Assembly: GCF_020523795.1 (NCBI RefSeq)
Contig: NZ_JAJALI010000002.1
Coordinates: forward strand, 679,690 to 743,689
DNA: 64,000 nt
Source of the DNA: Ancylobacter sp. Lp-2
Lineage (GTDB): Bacteria > Pseudomonadota > Alphaproteobacteria > Rhizobiales > Xanthobacteraceae
Reading direction: 5' to 3'
The notes beneath the pieces were generated by a model. That model was given only the letters and a program-made list of their open reading frames with translations, ran no database searches and was not told where the DNA came from. Position numbers and translations under genes: made by a program. Of this stretch, positions 47,406-57,055 are shown in pieces (the first letter of the stretch is position 1; every line of letters starts with the position of its first letter).

Positions 47406-47645
47406 GGAATCGGCATATCGCGGGCGAGCCTCTATCGCCTCTTCGAGCCGATCGGCAGAGTCGCCCGCGCCATACGCGAAGTGAGGTTGCGCGAGGCCCA
47501 GCGCGATCTGCAAAGCCGGTCCGCGACGCGGGGCGAGATCGGCTTGGGCCTGTGCTTTTCCAGCGGGTCGCAGTTCAGCCACGCCTTCAAGGCCTATTAT
47601 GGCTGCTCGCCTCGCTGGCTCGCCTCGCTCCGACGACGACCCCGC
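47406..47645 (+). pseudogene. AraC-family regulator remnant
   Basis: The forward frame encodes a recognisable AraC DNA-binding domain without an N-terminal ligand domain: GISRASLYRLFEPIGRVARAIREVRLREAQRDL is the first helix-turn-helix and linker, and GLCFSSGSQFSHAFKAYYGCSPRW the second. The preceding 30 codons look unrelated and no full-length start is found. It points away from the decarboxylase gene, the usual position of a divergent regulator. The 3' end of the open frame runs on into the antisense of cydB. The 460-bp gap 47188-47647 holds nothing else. Confidence 0.65.
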
Positions 47646-47647
47646 GG

Positions 47648-48709
47648 TCAGCGAGGTCCACCGGCCGGCTCCGCCGCCAAGGCATCCCCGCCATATCCGC
47701 CGGCATGCCGTTCCGCCTTGCCGCGGAACACCCAATAGGCATGTGCCTGATAAGCGAGGACGATCGGCAGGATGATGACAAGCCCTACGGCAATGAATCC
47801 AAGGGTTTGCGGGTCGGCCGCGCCGTCCCAGACGGTCACGTGGCGCGGCACCACATAGGGCCACAGGCTGACGACGAGACCCACGAGGCCGAGGGCGAAC
47901 ACCACCAACGACAGCAGGAAAGTGCGCGGTTCGGCCCCCTCCCAGATGCCGCGCCAGATGGCGACGAGCACGACGAGCGTCGCCAGCGGCACCGGCGCGA
48001 GCAACAGCAGGTTCGGCAGGGCGAACCAGCGGGCCGCCACCTCAGGCACGGTCAGCGCGCTCCACAGGCTGACCAGCGCCATCATCACGGCGGTGAGGAT
48101 CAATGCGGCGTGGGCGATCTCGCGGGCAAAAACCTGCGTGGTGCCGTCGGTTTTCCAGATCAGCCAGCCGGCGCCGATCAGCGCGTAGCCGCCGAGAAGG
48201 CCGACGCCGCACATGAGGCCGAGCAGGGAGAAGAAGCTGAATGGACCGCCGGAGAACATGCCGTCCTGCATCGGCACGCCACCGATCAGCCCGCCGAGAA
48301 TCAAGCCCTGGCAAAGGGTTGCCAGGATGGAGCCGGCGGCGAAGGCGATGTCCCAGACGAAGCGGAAGCGGGTCGCCTGCAGGCGGAACTCAAAGGCGAT
48401 GCCGCGGAAGATCAGCGCGAACAGCATGAACATGATCGGCAGATAAAACGCAGGCAGAAGAACGTAGTAGCCGGCCGGGAAGGCGGCGATGAGCAGTGTG
48501 CCGCCCATCACCAGCCAGGTCTCGTTGGCGTCCCAGACCGGCTCGATCGAGGCCATCATCAGGTCGCGCTGGTCGTCACGGGGGGCGGCGAGGAAGAGGA
48601 TGCCTACCCCGAGGTCGAGACCGTCAGCCAGCACGTAGACGCTGACGCAGAACGCTGCGAGGGCGGCGAAGGCCAGCGGCACATGGGGATTCTGCATGAG
48701 CTCGATCAT
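47648..48709 (-). CDS. cioB: cyanide-insensitive bd-type oxidase subunit II
   Basis: A 353-residue membrane protein with about nine helices, homologous to CydB/CioB. The N-terminal segment contains VLADGLDLGVGILFL and IEPVWDANETWLVMGG, the family hallmark. Together with subunit I it reduces O2 to water using quinol in the inner membrane without pumping protons. The ATG at 48709 is one base after the cioA stop. It is the last gene of a three-gene reverse-strand operon. Confidence 0.9.
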   Translation of the reverse strand: MIELMQNPHVPLAFAALAAFCVSVYVLADGLDLGVGILFLAAPRDDQRDLMMASIEPVWDANETWLVMGGTLLIAAFPAGYYVLLPAFYLPIMFMLFALIFRGIAFEFRLQATRFRFVWDIAFAAGSILATLCQGLILGGLIGGVPMQDGMFSGGPFSFFSLLGLMCGVGLLGGYALIGAGWLIWKTDGTTQVFAREIAHAALILTAVMMALVSLWSALTVPEVAARWFALPNLLLLAPVPLATLVVLVAIWRGIWEGAEPRTFLLSLVVFALGLVGLVVSLWPYVVPRHVTVWDGAADPQTLGFIAVGLVIILPIVLAYQAHAYWVFRGKAERHAGGYGGDALAAEPAGGPR

Positions 48710-48710
48710 C

Positions 48711-50150
48711 TCAGGCTCCTGCCTGTTCGAGGGTGGCGGGCGACGTCGATGAGGACGACAGCGAGGCCGGTGAGGTGGACGATGCGGCCAACAGGCCGGC
48801 ATTGGTGCGATCGAGGCCGGGATGCTCGTGGGACGGCGGGGAAGTGTCGGCCGGCCCCTTCAGTGCCAGCCGCCCGGCGAACCAGACGAAGCTCAGCAGC
48901 AGCACGTTGTAGACGGCGAAGAAGATGATCAGGCTGGTGGTCACCGCCCCGGCGGTGACGGGGGCGACCGCGTCGGCGGTGCGCAGATGGCCGTAGACGA
49001 TCCAGGGCTGGCGCCCGGCCTCGGTCACCGTCCAGCCGGCGAGCACGCCGAGGAAACCAAGCGGGGTGGTCGCCATGGCGAGGAGCTGGAACCAGCGGGC
49101 ATAGAAGAGCCGCCCGCGCAGCCGCAGCACCAGTCCGGTGACGGCGGTGGCCAGCAGCGCGAGGCCGATGCCCACCATGATGCGGAAGGCGAAGAACACC
49201 ACCGGCACGTTGGGCTGGTCGGAAGGCGGCACCGTCTTCAGGCCCGCCACCTCGCCGTCCCAGCTATGGGTGAGGTAGAGGCTGGCGAGATGCGGGATGT
49301 CGAGGGCGTAGAGGTTCTTCTGTTCCGCCATGTCCGGCCAGGCGATGACGGTCATCGCCGAGCCCTTCGTCGTGTCCCACAGCCCTTCCATGGCGGCGAG
49401 CTTCACCGGCTGGTGCTCCAGCGTGTTGCGGCCGTGCAGGTCGCCCAGCGCAATCTGGGTGGGGGCGAGCACCAGCGCCAGCCACATCGCCATGGAGAAG
49501 GCGGTGCGCGAGGCGACGAGATGCTGGCGCCGCCACAGATGGAAGGCGGAGACGCCCGCCACCACGAAGGCGCCGGTGAGGAAGCTGGCGCAGACCATGT
49601 GGGCGAGGCGATAGGGGAAGGAGGCGGTGAAGATCGCCTGCCACCAGTCGGTGACATGGAAGATGCCGTTTGCATCGGCCACCGCGCCGGCCGGGGTCTG
49701 CATCCAGCTATTGGCGGCGATGATCCAGGTGGCGCTGAACAGCGCGCCGGTCGACACCATCAGGCAGGCGAACAGGTGCGTGCCCTTCGATACCCTCCCC
49801 TCGCCGAACAGCATGATGCCGATGAAGCCGGCCTCCAGGAAGAAGGCGGTCAGCGTCTCGTACATGAACATCGGGCCGAGCACGTTCGACACCGAGCGGG
49901 AGAAGCCGGCCCAGTTGGTGCCGATCTCGTAGCTGAGCACGATGCCGGTGATGACCCCCATGCCGAAGCTGAGGGCGAACAGGCGGATCCAGAACCGCAT
50001 CAGGTCGCGATAGACCGGCCGGCCGGTACGCCACCACAGGAAGCTGAGCAGGGTGCAGAACCAGGCGAGGCCGATGGACAAGGTCGGCCAGAGAATGTGG
50101 AAGCCGATGGTGAAGGCGAATTGCGCCCGGGCGAGTTCGACCGCGTCCAT
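48711..50150 (-). CDS. cioA: cyanide-insensitive bd-type oxidase subunit I
   Basis: A 479-residue CydA homologue with nine or so helices. It shows the haem-region motifs ARAQFAFTIGFHILWPTLSIG and FGMGVITGIVLSYEIGTNW, and GWTVTEAGRQPWIVYG near the quinol site. The quinol loop is short, which groups it with the cyanide-insensitive (CIO) branch rather than with E. coli CydA. The C-terminal 40 residues are a Ser/Thr/Pro-rich tail, unlike the core. The ATG at 50150 lies 2 nt after the stop of the upstream molybdopterin oxidoreductase gene, so all three genes form one operon. Confidence 0.92.
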   Translation of the reverse strand: MDAVELARAQFAFTIGFHILWPTLSIGLAWFCTLLSFLWWRTGRPVYRDLMRFWIRLFALSFGMGVITGIVLSYEIGTNWAGFSRSVSNVLGPMFMYETLTAFFLEAGFIGIMLFGEGRVSKGTHLFACLMVSTGALFSATWIIAANSWMQTPAGAVADANGIFHVTDWWQAIFTASFPYRLAHMVCASFLTGAFVVAGVSAFHLWRRQHLVASRTAFSMAMWLALVLAPTQIALGDLHGRNTLEHQPVKLAAMEGLWDTTKGSAMTVIAWPDMAEQKNLYALDIPHLASLYLTHSWDGEVAGLKTVPPSDQPNVPVVFFAFRIMVGIGLALLATAVTGLVLRLRGRLFYARWFQLLAMATTPLGFLGVLAGWTVTEAGRQPWIVYGHLRTADAVAPVTAGAVTTSLIIFFAVYNVLLLSFVWFAGRLALKGPADTSPPSHEHPGLDRTNAGLLAASSTSPASLSSSSTSPATLEQAGA

Positions 50151-50152
50151 CC

Positions 50153-52450
50153 TCAGTGCGCTCCCTGCCCGGCGACCTTCACCAGCCGCACCGGCACGCC
50201 CTTGTAGGACGGGGTGAAGCTCAGCGGATCGTGCGCGTAGAGCGGCACCAGCGGGTTCATCTCCGGGTAGTAGGCGGCGCAGCCGCCATCCGGGAACGCA
50301 TAGGGCACCACGCGGAAGCCGCGTACGGCACGTTCCACGCCATCGGTCGCCACGGTGACGATGTCGACGCGGTCGTCGGCCTTCAGGCCGCGCTTCTCCA
50401 TCTCGCCTTGATTGAGGAAGAGGACGTCTCGCTGGTTGTAGACGCCGCGATAGCGGTCGGAGTTCGAATAGAGCGTGGTGTTGTACTGGTCGTGGCTGCG
50501 CAGCGAGGTGAGCCACAGCGCCTCGGCGTCCTTGATGCTGGTGTCCTCGCATAGCCCGTCGACGACGAGGAAATTCGCCTTGCCGGAGGCCGTCGCCCAG
50601 ATGCGCTCACGCGCCAGCGAGGTGAGGTGGAAGCCGCCGGGCTCCTTGATGCGGGCATTGTAGCCGGCGAAGATCGGGAACACCGCCTCGATATCCTCGC
50701 GGATCAGCGCGTAATCGCCGGCGAGCTTCTCCCAGCCGACCTTGGAGCCGGCGCCGAGTGTGGCGCGGGCCATACCGGCGATGATCGCCGGCTCGCTGCG
50801 CAGATGTTCCGAGGCCGGCGGCCGCACGCCCGCCGAGGCGTGCACCATCGACATGGAATCCTCCACCGTGACCGATTGCGGCCCGGTGGCCTGGAGGTCC
50901 ACCTCGGTGCGGCCGAGGCAGGGCAGGATCAGCGCGTCCTTGCCGTGCACGAGATGGCTGCGGTTGAGCTTGGTGGCGATGTGGACGGTGAGGTCGAGCC
51001 GGCGCATCGCCGCCTGCGTCGCCTCCCAATCCGGGATGGCGGCGGCGAAATTACCGCCTAGCCCGATGAACACCTTCGCTTCCCCGCGCACCATGGATTC
51101 CAGCGCGGTGACGACGTTGTGGCCGTGCGCGCGCGGCGGAGCGAAGCCGAAGCGGGCCTCCAGTCGGTCGAGGAATTCCGGCGTCGGGATCTCGGTGATG
51201 CCGACGGTGCGGTCGCCCTGCACGTTGGAATGGCCGCGCACCGGGCACATGCCGGCGCCCTCGCGGCCGATATTGCCCTTGAGCAGCGCGAGATTGGTCA
51301 GCTGCTGGACGTTGCGCGCGCCGTGGCGGTGCTGAGTGATGCCCATGCCGTAGACGAAGATGGTGCGCTCGGCCTTCATATAGGCGTTGGCGGCCTCGGT
51401 GAGGTCGGCCTGGGACAGGCCGGACTTGCGGATGATGGCGTCCCACGGCGTCGCCTCGAGGTCGGCGACCAGCGCCTCGATGCCCACCGTGTGGCCGCGG
51501 ATGAAATCCCAGTCGAGCACCGGGGCGGCCTCGGCGCGCCGGGCCGCCGCGTCGGCATCGATCAGGCATTTCATGATGCCCTTGATCGCCGCCACGTCGC
51601 CGCCGACCTTCACCTGGAACAGGCGGGAGGAGATCGGCGTCGAGGTGAGGGTCGCCATCTCCACCGGGTTCTGCGGCGCCTGGAAGCGCTCCAGCGCCCG
51701 TTCGCGCAGCGGGTTGAACGACATGATGGTGGCGCCGCGCCGCGAGGCGTTGCGCAAATCGGTCATCATGCGCGGCGAATTGGTGCCGGGGTTCTGGCCG
51801 AAGATGAAGATGCAGTCGGCCTTCTCGAAATCCTCCAAGAGCACCGTGCCCTTGCCGACCCCGATCGATTCCGGCAGCCCGACACTGGTGGCCTCGTGGC
51901 ACATGTTCGAGCAATCGGGGAAATTGTTGGTGCCGAACTCGCGGGCGAACAGCTGGTAGAGGAAGGCGGCCTCGTTGGAGGCGCGGCCGGAGGTGTAGAA
52001 CTCCGCCATGTTCGGATCGGGCAGCGCGTTGAGGTGGCGGGCGACCAGGGCGAAGGCCTCTTCCCAGCTCACCGGCTCATATTTGTCGCCGACGGAATCG
52101 TAGCGCATCGGATGGGTGAGGCGACCTTCCATCTCCAGCTCGAAATCGGACTTGCGTTCGAGTTCGGCAACCGTGTGGGCGGCGAAGAACTCCGGCGTGC
52201 AGCGCTTGGCGGTGGCTTCCCAGGCGACCGCCTTGCCGCCATTCTCGCAATATTCGAACGGCGAGGTGTGCTTGGGGTCGGCCCAGCCGCAGCCCGGGCA
52301 ATCGAAGCCGCCCGGCTGGTTCATGTGCGACAACAGTTCCATGCCGGAGATCGGGATCTCCTGCTCGACGAGGGCGGCCCCCATCGCCTTGAGGGCGCCC
52401 CAGCCGCCGGCGGGGCTGTGATAGGGGCGAATGGTTTTCGCGATGCCCAT
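50153..52450 (-). CDS. YdeP/FdhF-family molybdopterin oxidoreductase
   Basis: A 765-residue protein of the FdhalphaB/YdeP group of molybdenum oxidoreductases. An N-terminal C51-P-G-C54 pair, the molybdopterin region (ASNEAAFLYQLFAREFGTNNFPDCSNMCHEAT, written here in parts: NNFPDCSNMCHE), GQNPGTNSPRMM and GHSNVQGDRT agree with YdeP. YdeP is linked to acid resistance in E. coli but its reaction is unknown. No Tat signal or selenocysteine is seen, so it is probably cytoplasmic. It heads an operon with cioA and cioB. The ATG at 52450 follows AGGAG. Confidence 0.88.
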   Translation of the reverse strand: MGIAKTIRPYHSPAGGWGALKAMGAALVEQEIPISGMELLSHMNQPGGFDCPGCGWADPKHTSPFEYCENGGKAVAWEATAKRCTPEFFAAHTVAELERKSDFELEMEGRLTHPMRYDSVGDKYEPVSWEEAFALVARHLNALPDPNMAEFYTSGRASNEAAFLYQLFAREFGTNNFPDCSNMCHEATSVGLPESIGVGKGTVLLEDFEKADCIFIFGQNPGTNSPRMMTDLRNASRRGATIMSFNPLRERALERFQAPQNPVEMATLTSTPISSRLFQVKVGGDVAAIKGIMKCLIDADAAARRAEAAPVLDWDFIRGHTVGIEALVADLEATPWDAIIRKSGLSQADLTEAANAYMKAERTIFVYGMGITQHRHGARNVQQLTNLALLKGNIGREGAGMCPVRGHSNVQGDRTVGITEIPTPEFLDRLEARFGFAPPRAHGHNVVTALESMVRGEAKVFIGLGGNFAAAIPDWEATQAAMRRLDLTVHIATKLNRSHLVHGKDALILPCLGRTEVDLQATGPQSVTVEDSMSMVHASAGVRPPASEHLRSEPAIIAGMARATLGAGSKVGWEKLAGDYALIREDIEAVFPIFAGYNARIKEPGGFHLTSLARERIWATASGKANFLVVDGLCEDTSIKDAEALWLTSLRSHDQYNTTLYSNSDRYRGVYNQRDVLFLNQGEMEKRGLKADDRVDIVTVATDGVERAVRGFRVVPYAFPDGGCAAYYPEMNPLVPLYAHDPLSFTPSYKGVPVRLVKVAGQGAH

Positions 52451-52611
52451 GGCCGATCTCCTGTCGTGCAAAGAAGGGGTTCGCCGCGGTTGGCGCTCGA
52501 TCGAAGGGCGTTCGATCCAGGCAACTGCCGGCGACGACACGAGAATAGGGATGGGGCGGAAACGCTCCATTCTACGTGGGTTTCGCCGGTTATATGAAGA
52601 GTTTGCCCCTC

Positions 52612-52627
52612 CCATACCGACGTATGG
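52612..52627. promoter_or_regulatory. inverted repeat in the YdeP / RND divergent region
   Basis: CCATAC and GTATGG form a 6-bp inverted repeat around CGAC, in the 303-bp gene-free stretch between the YdeP gene and the RND adaptor gene. It could be an operator for either unit. No FNR box or convincing promoter hexamers were found in this stretch. Confidence 0.3.
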
Positions 52628-52753
52628 CTAGCCCCGGCGGCGAGCCGATCGGGGGCCGGCGGACCAGAAAGCATGGCGGCGTTCGCGAAAGAAACCGGCG
52701 CGGGGCCGGCGCAGTGAAGAGGCTGGATTCACTGCCGCAAGGAGGGCCGGGCC

Positions 52754-53893
52754 ATGCCGGTCTCCCGTTTCCGCCGGGGATTTCTCTCCTCGTCGCTGCT
52801 GCTGGTGGCGCTGGCCGCCGGCTACGCACTCTGGAAAATCGAGGAACGCCCGTCCGGGCCGCCACCCACGCCCGCCCCGGTGCCGGTCGAGGTGAGCACG
52901 GCGGCGCGGCGCGACGTGCCGGTGGTGCTGACCGGGATCGGTACGGTCGAGCCGTTCAACACCGTCACCGTGCAATCGCGCGTCGACGGGCAATTGCAGC
53001 AGGTGCTGTTCAAGGAGGGGCAGGACATCCGGCAGGGCGATCTGCTCGCGGTGATCGACCCGCGCACCTTCGAGGCGGCGTTGCAGAACGCGCAGGCGAA
53101 GCTGCAGCAGGACGAGGCCTCGCTCGCCAATGCGCAGCTGATCCTCAACCGTGACGTCGCGCTCGGCAAGGATGAGTTCGCCAGCACGCAGGTGGTGGAC
53201 ACCCAGCGCAGCACCGTGCAGCAGTTGGAGGCGCAGATCGCGCAGGACAAGGCGGCGATCTCCAACGCGCAGACCGAGCTGTCCTATACCCACATCACCG
53301 CGCCGATCGACGGGCGGGCGGGGCTGCGGCTGGTCGACCAGGGCAACATCGTGCATGCCAGCGACGCCGGCGGGCTGGTGGTGCTGAACCAGTTGCACCC
53401 GATCTCGGTGATCTCGACGCTGCCGCAGGCCGACGTCGCGGCGATCCGCGCCGCGCTCGCCGATGGCAGCGCGCAGGCGCAGGCGACGTCTCGCGACGAC
53501 GGCCAGGTGCTGGCGACCGGCACCGTCGAGCTGATCGACAACAAGATCGACCCGCAAAGCGGCACGCTGCAGGTGAAGTCGGTGTTCGCCAACACCGACG
53601 ACGCGTTGTGGCCCGGCCAGTTCGTCGAAATCGGCGTGCGGGTGAGGACGCTGCCGGGCGTGGTCACCGTGCCCGCCGATGCCGTGCAGCGCGGGCCGTC
53701 CGGCGAGTTCGTCTTCGTCGTCGGGGCGGACAAGCGGGTATCGGTGGCGCCGGTGACGGTCGGGCCGATCGACCGCGGCATCGCGGTGATCGAGACCGGG
53801 CTCGAGGCCGGGCAGACGGTGGTGGTGCGCGGGCAGTACCGCCTCGCGCCGGGCACCCTGGTGGCGGCGACGCCGGCCGGCAACGGGAGCTGA
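52754..53893 (+). CDS. RND efflux periplasmic adaptor (MdtA-like)
   Basis: A 379-residue membrane-fusion protein with an N-terminal membrane anchor (residues 9-27), barrel-sandwich (VQSRVDGQLQQVLFKEGQDI), a helical hairpin rich in Gln/Ala (about 110-180) and the second lipoyl half (ITAPIDGRAGLRLVDQGN). It links the pump to an outer-membrane channel, which is not encoded nearby. It precedes the pump gene by 3 nt. Confidence 0.9.
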   Translation: MPVSRFRRGFLSSSLLLVALAAGYALWKIEERPSGPPPTPAPVPVEVSTAARRDVPVVLTGIGTVEPFNTVTVQSRVDGQLQQVLFKEGQDIRQGDLLAVIDPRTFEAALQNAQAKLQQDEASLANAQLILNRDVALGKDEFASTQVVDTQRSTVQQLEAQIAQDKAAISNAQTELSYTHITAPIDGRAGLRLVDQGNIVHASDAGGLVVLNQLHPISVISTLPQADVAAIRAALADGSAQAQATSRDDGQVLATGTVELIDNKIDPQSGTLQVKSVFANTDDALWPGQFVEIGVRVRTLPGVVTVPADAVQRGPSGEFVFVVGADKRVSVAPVTVGPIDRGIAVIETGLEAGQTVVVRGQYRLAPGTLVAATPAGNGS

Positions 53894-53896
53894 GAC

Positions 53897-56800
53897 ATGT
53901 CGCTCTCATCCTGGTTCATCCGCCACCCCATCGGCACCTCGCTGCTGATGGCGGGCCTTCTGATGGTCGGCGTGGTCGCGTTTCCGCGCCTGCCGGTGGC
54001 GCCGCTGCCGGAGGTGGACTTCCCCACCCTCTCGGTCTCGACGCAGCTGCCCGGCGCCAGCCCGGAAATCATCGCCTCCTCGGTGACGCAGCCGCTGGAG
54101 CGGCAGTTCGGCGAGATACCCGGCCTGGCGCAGATGACCTCGATCTCGACGCTGGGCAATTCGTCGATCACGCTGCAGTTCAATCTCGACGTCGACATCA
54201 ACGCGGCGGCGCAGGACGTGCAGACGGCGATCAACGCCGCCGGCGGGCAATTGCCGACCGACCTGCCGGCGCCGCCGACCTATCGCAAGGTGAACCCCGC
54301 CGATCCGCCGATCCTGGTGCTGGCGCTGACCTCGAAGACACTGCCGATCACGCAGGTGGACGACTTCGCCGAGAACGTGCTGGAGCAGCACATCAGCCAG
54401 ATCGGCGGCGTCGGGCAGGTGACGATCTACGGCCAGCAGAAGCCCTCGGTGCGCATCCAGGTCGATCCGGCCAAGGTGGCCAATCTCGGCCTGTCGCTGG
54501 AGGATCTGCGCCAAGCCATCGTCTCGCTGACCGTCAACGACCCCAAGGGGACGGTGCAGGGCAAGGCGCGCACCTTCACGCTGTTCGACAACGACCAGAT
54601 CACCTCGGCCGCGCCGTGGCGCGACGCCATCCTCGCCTGGCGCGACGGCGCGCCGGTGCGGGTGCGCGACATCGGCACCGCCGTCGACGCGCCGGAGAAC
54701 GACCAGCTGGCGGCATGGGCCAATGGCGAGCCGGCGATCCTGCTGCCGGTGTTCAAGCTGCCGGGCGCCAACGTCATCGACACGGTGGAGGAGATCAAGG
54801 CGCAACTGCCGTCGCTGATGGCGACCGCGCCGGCGGGGATCACGCTCTCCGTCGTGAGCGACCGCACCGAGACCATCCGCGCCTCGGTGGCCGATGTCGA
54901 GAAGACGCTGGTGATCACCATCGTGCTGGTGGTGGCGGTGATCTTCGTGTTCCTGCGCAACCTCTGGGCGACGGTGATCCCCTCCATCGCCGTGCCGCTG
55001 GCGATCATCGGCACCTTCGCGGCGATGTACGCGCTCGGCTACAGCCTCGACAATTTGTCGCTGATGGGACTGTCCATCGCGGTGGGCTTCGTGGTCGACG
55101 ACGCCATCGTCATGCTGGAGAACATCGAGCGGCATCTGGAGATGGGCAAGACGCCCTTGCAGGCGGCGCTCGACGGCTCGGCGGAGATCGGCTTCACCAT
55201 CCTGTCGATCAGCCTGTCGCTGATCGCGGTGTTCATCCCGCTGCTGCTGATGGGCGGGCTGGTCGGGCGGCTGTTCCGCGAATTCGCGGTGACGGTGACC
55301 ATCACCATCGCCATCTCGGCCTTCGTGTCGCTGACGCTGACGCCGATGCTGTGCGCGCTGTTCCTGAAGCCCAAGGGCAAGGAGGCGGCGCATGGGCGAC
55401 TCTATCTGTGGTCCGAGCGCGGCTTCGAGGCGCTGCTGGCAGGCTATCGCGTCACGCTCGATCTGGCGCTTGACCATCGCCGCACCACGCTCGGCGTGTT
55501 CTTCGCGGCGCTGGCAGCGACCGGGGTGCTGTTCTACGAGGTGCCCAAGGGCTTCTTCCCGCTGCAGGACACCGGCCTGATCATCGGCGTGTCGGAAGCG
55601 GCGCAGGACGTGTCCTTCGCCGATATGGTGACGCACCAATTGGAGCTCGGCCGCATCGTCGCCGCCGACCCGGACGTGCTCAATGTCGGCATGGGCGTCG
55701 GTGCCGGCGCCGGGCAGACGGTGAACAATGGCCGGATGTTCATCGTGCTCAAGCCGCGTGACCAGCGCAGCGCCTCCGCCTTCCAGATCATCGACCGGCT
55801 CAACGCCAGGCTCGCCAAGGTGCAGGGCGCGGCGCTGTTCCTACAGGCGGCGCAGGACCTCAATGTCGGCGGCCGGGTGTCGCGCACGCAGTTCCAGTAC
55901 ACGCTACAGGATGGCGACATAGCCGAGCTGAACGAGTGGGCGCCGAAGATGCTCGCCAAGCTGCGGACGCTGCCGCAGCTAACCAGCCTCGCTTCCGACC
56001 AGCAGACCGGCGGGGCAACGCTGACGCTGGCCGTCGACCGCGACCAGGCCTCACGGCTCGGCATCAGCCCGGCCGACATCGACAACACGCTCTACGACGC
56101 GTTCGGCCAGCGGCAGGTGACGCAGTACTTCACCCAGCTGAACTCCTACCACGTCATCCTCGAGCTGGAGCCGCAGTTGCAGAACTCGCCGCACGCGCTG
56201 GACGACATCTACCTGACCGCGCCGGCGACCGGGGCGAAGGTGCCGCTCTCGGTGCTGGCCAAATGGACCAGCGAGCCGGTGAGCTTCCTGTCGATCAACC
56301 ACCAGTCGCAGTTTCCCTCGGTGACGCTGTCCTTCAATCTCGCGCCCGGCGTGGCGCTGGGCGACGCGGTGGCGGCGATCCACAAGGCGGAGACGGAGAT
56401 CGGCAAGCCGCCGACGCTGACTGGGGTTTTCCAGGGCAATGCCCAGGCCTTCCAGTCCTCGCTGGCGAGCGAGCCGGCGCTGGTGCTGGCGGCGCTGGTG
56501 GTGATCTACCTGATCCTCGGCGTGCTCTATGAGAGCTATGTCCACCCGATCACCATCCTCTCCACTCTGCCCTCGGCGGGGCTGGGGGCGCTGATCATGC
56601 TCTGGCTGTTCGGCTTCGACTTCACCGTCATCGCGCTGATCGGCATCATCCTGCTGATCGGCATCGTGAAGAAGAACGGCATCATGATCGTCGACTTCGC
56701 CATCGAGCGCGAGCGCGGGGAAGGCATGTCGGCGCATGACGCGATCCGCGAGGCCTGCCTGCTGCGCTTCCGGCCGATCCTGATGACCACCTTCGCGGCG

Positions 56801-57010
56801 CTGCTGGCCGGCGTGCCGCTGATGATCGGCCACGGCACCGGATCGGAACTGCGCCAGCCGCTCGGCTACGCCATCGTCGGCGGCCTCGCGGTCAGCCAGT
56901 TGCTGACGCTCTACACCACGCCGGTGATCTATCTCGCCCTCGACGGGCTGGCGGCGCGCTTCGCGCGGCGGCGGACAGCCAAGCCGGCGCCGGACATGCC
57001 GGCGGCCTGA
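53897..57010 (+). CDS. RND multidrug efflux pump (HAE1, MdtB/MdtC-like)
   Basis: A 1037-residue inner-membrane pump with twelve helices and two large periplasmic loops. It starts [17 protein letters not shown] and has the proton-relay region [17 protein letters not shown] in helix 4 and [19 protein letters not shown] later. The single pump gene with one adaptor suggests a homotrimer, unlike the MdtB-MdtC heterotrimer. Substrates are unknown. No regulator adjoins; the downstream LysR gene belongs to the acid-sugar locus. Confidence 0.93.
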   Translation: MSLSSWFIRHPIGTSLLMAGLLMVGVVAFPRLPVAPLPEVDFPTLSVSTQLPGASPEIIASSVTQPLERQFGEIPGLAQMTSISTLGNSSITLQFNLDVDINAAAQDVQTAINAAGGQLPTDLPAPPTYRKVNPADPPILVLALTSKTLPITQVDDFAENVLEQHISQIGGVGQVTIYGQQKPSVRIQVDPAKVANLGLSLEDLRQAIVSLTVNDPKGTVQGKARTFTLFDNDQITSAAPWRDAILAWRDGAPVRVRDIGTAVDAPENDQLAAWANGEPAILLPVFKLPGANVIDTVEEIKAQLPSLMATAPAGITLSVVSDRTETIRASVADVEKTLVITIVLVVAVIFVFLRNLWATVIPSIAVPLAIIGTFAAMYALGYSLDNLSLMGLSIAVGFVVDDAIVMLENIERHLEMGKTPLQAALDGSAEIGFTILSISLSLIAVFIPLLLMGGLVGRLFREFAVTVTITIAISAFVSLTLTPMLCALFLKPKGKEAAHGRLYLWSERGFEALLAGYRVTLDLALDHRRTTLGVFFAALAATGVLFYEVPKGFFPLQDTGLIIGVSEAAQDVSFADMVTHQLELGRIVAADPDVLNVGMGVGAGAGQTVNNGRMFIVLKPRDQRSASAFQIIDRLNARLAKVQGAALFLQAAQDLNVGGRVSRTQFQYTLQDGDIAELNEWAPKMLAKLRTLPQLTSLASDQQTGGATLTLAVDRDQASRLGISPADIDNTLYDAFGQRQVTQYFTQLNSYHVILELEPQLQNSPHALDDIYLTAPATGAKVPLSVLAKWTSEPVSFLSINHQSQFPSVTLSFNLAPGVALGDAVAAIHKAETEIGKPPTLTGVFQGNAQAFQSSLASEPALVLAALVVIYLILGVLYESYVHPITILSTLPSAGLGALIMLWLFGFDFTVIALIGIILLIGIVKKNGIMIVDFAIERERGEGMSAHDAIREACLLRFRPILMTTFAALLAGVPLMIGHGTGSELRQPLGYAIVGGLAVSQLLTLYTTPVIYLALDGLAARFARRRTAKPAPDMPAA

Positions 57011-57022
57011 AAAGGCGCCACG

Positions 57023-57041
57023 GGACGGCGACGGGCCGTCC
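57023..57041. terminator. hairpin between RND pump and LysR genes
   Basis: GGACGGC (57023-57029) and GCCGTCC (57035-57041) form a 7-bp stem with a 5-nt loop, between the convergent pump and LysR genes, 45 bp apart. No T tract. Confidence 0.45.
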
Positions 57042-57055
57042 GCGGCCCGCCGATG

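Noticed and set aside
52754..57010. Possibility that the RND pump is controlled by the adjacent LysR regulator.
   Set aside because: The LysR gene is convergent with the pump and divergent from the acid-sugar operon, with a palindromic site on the latter side.
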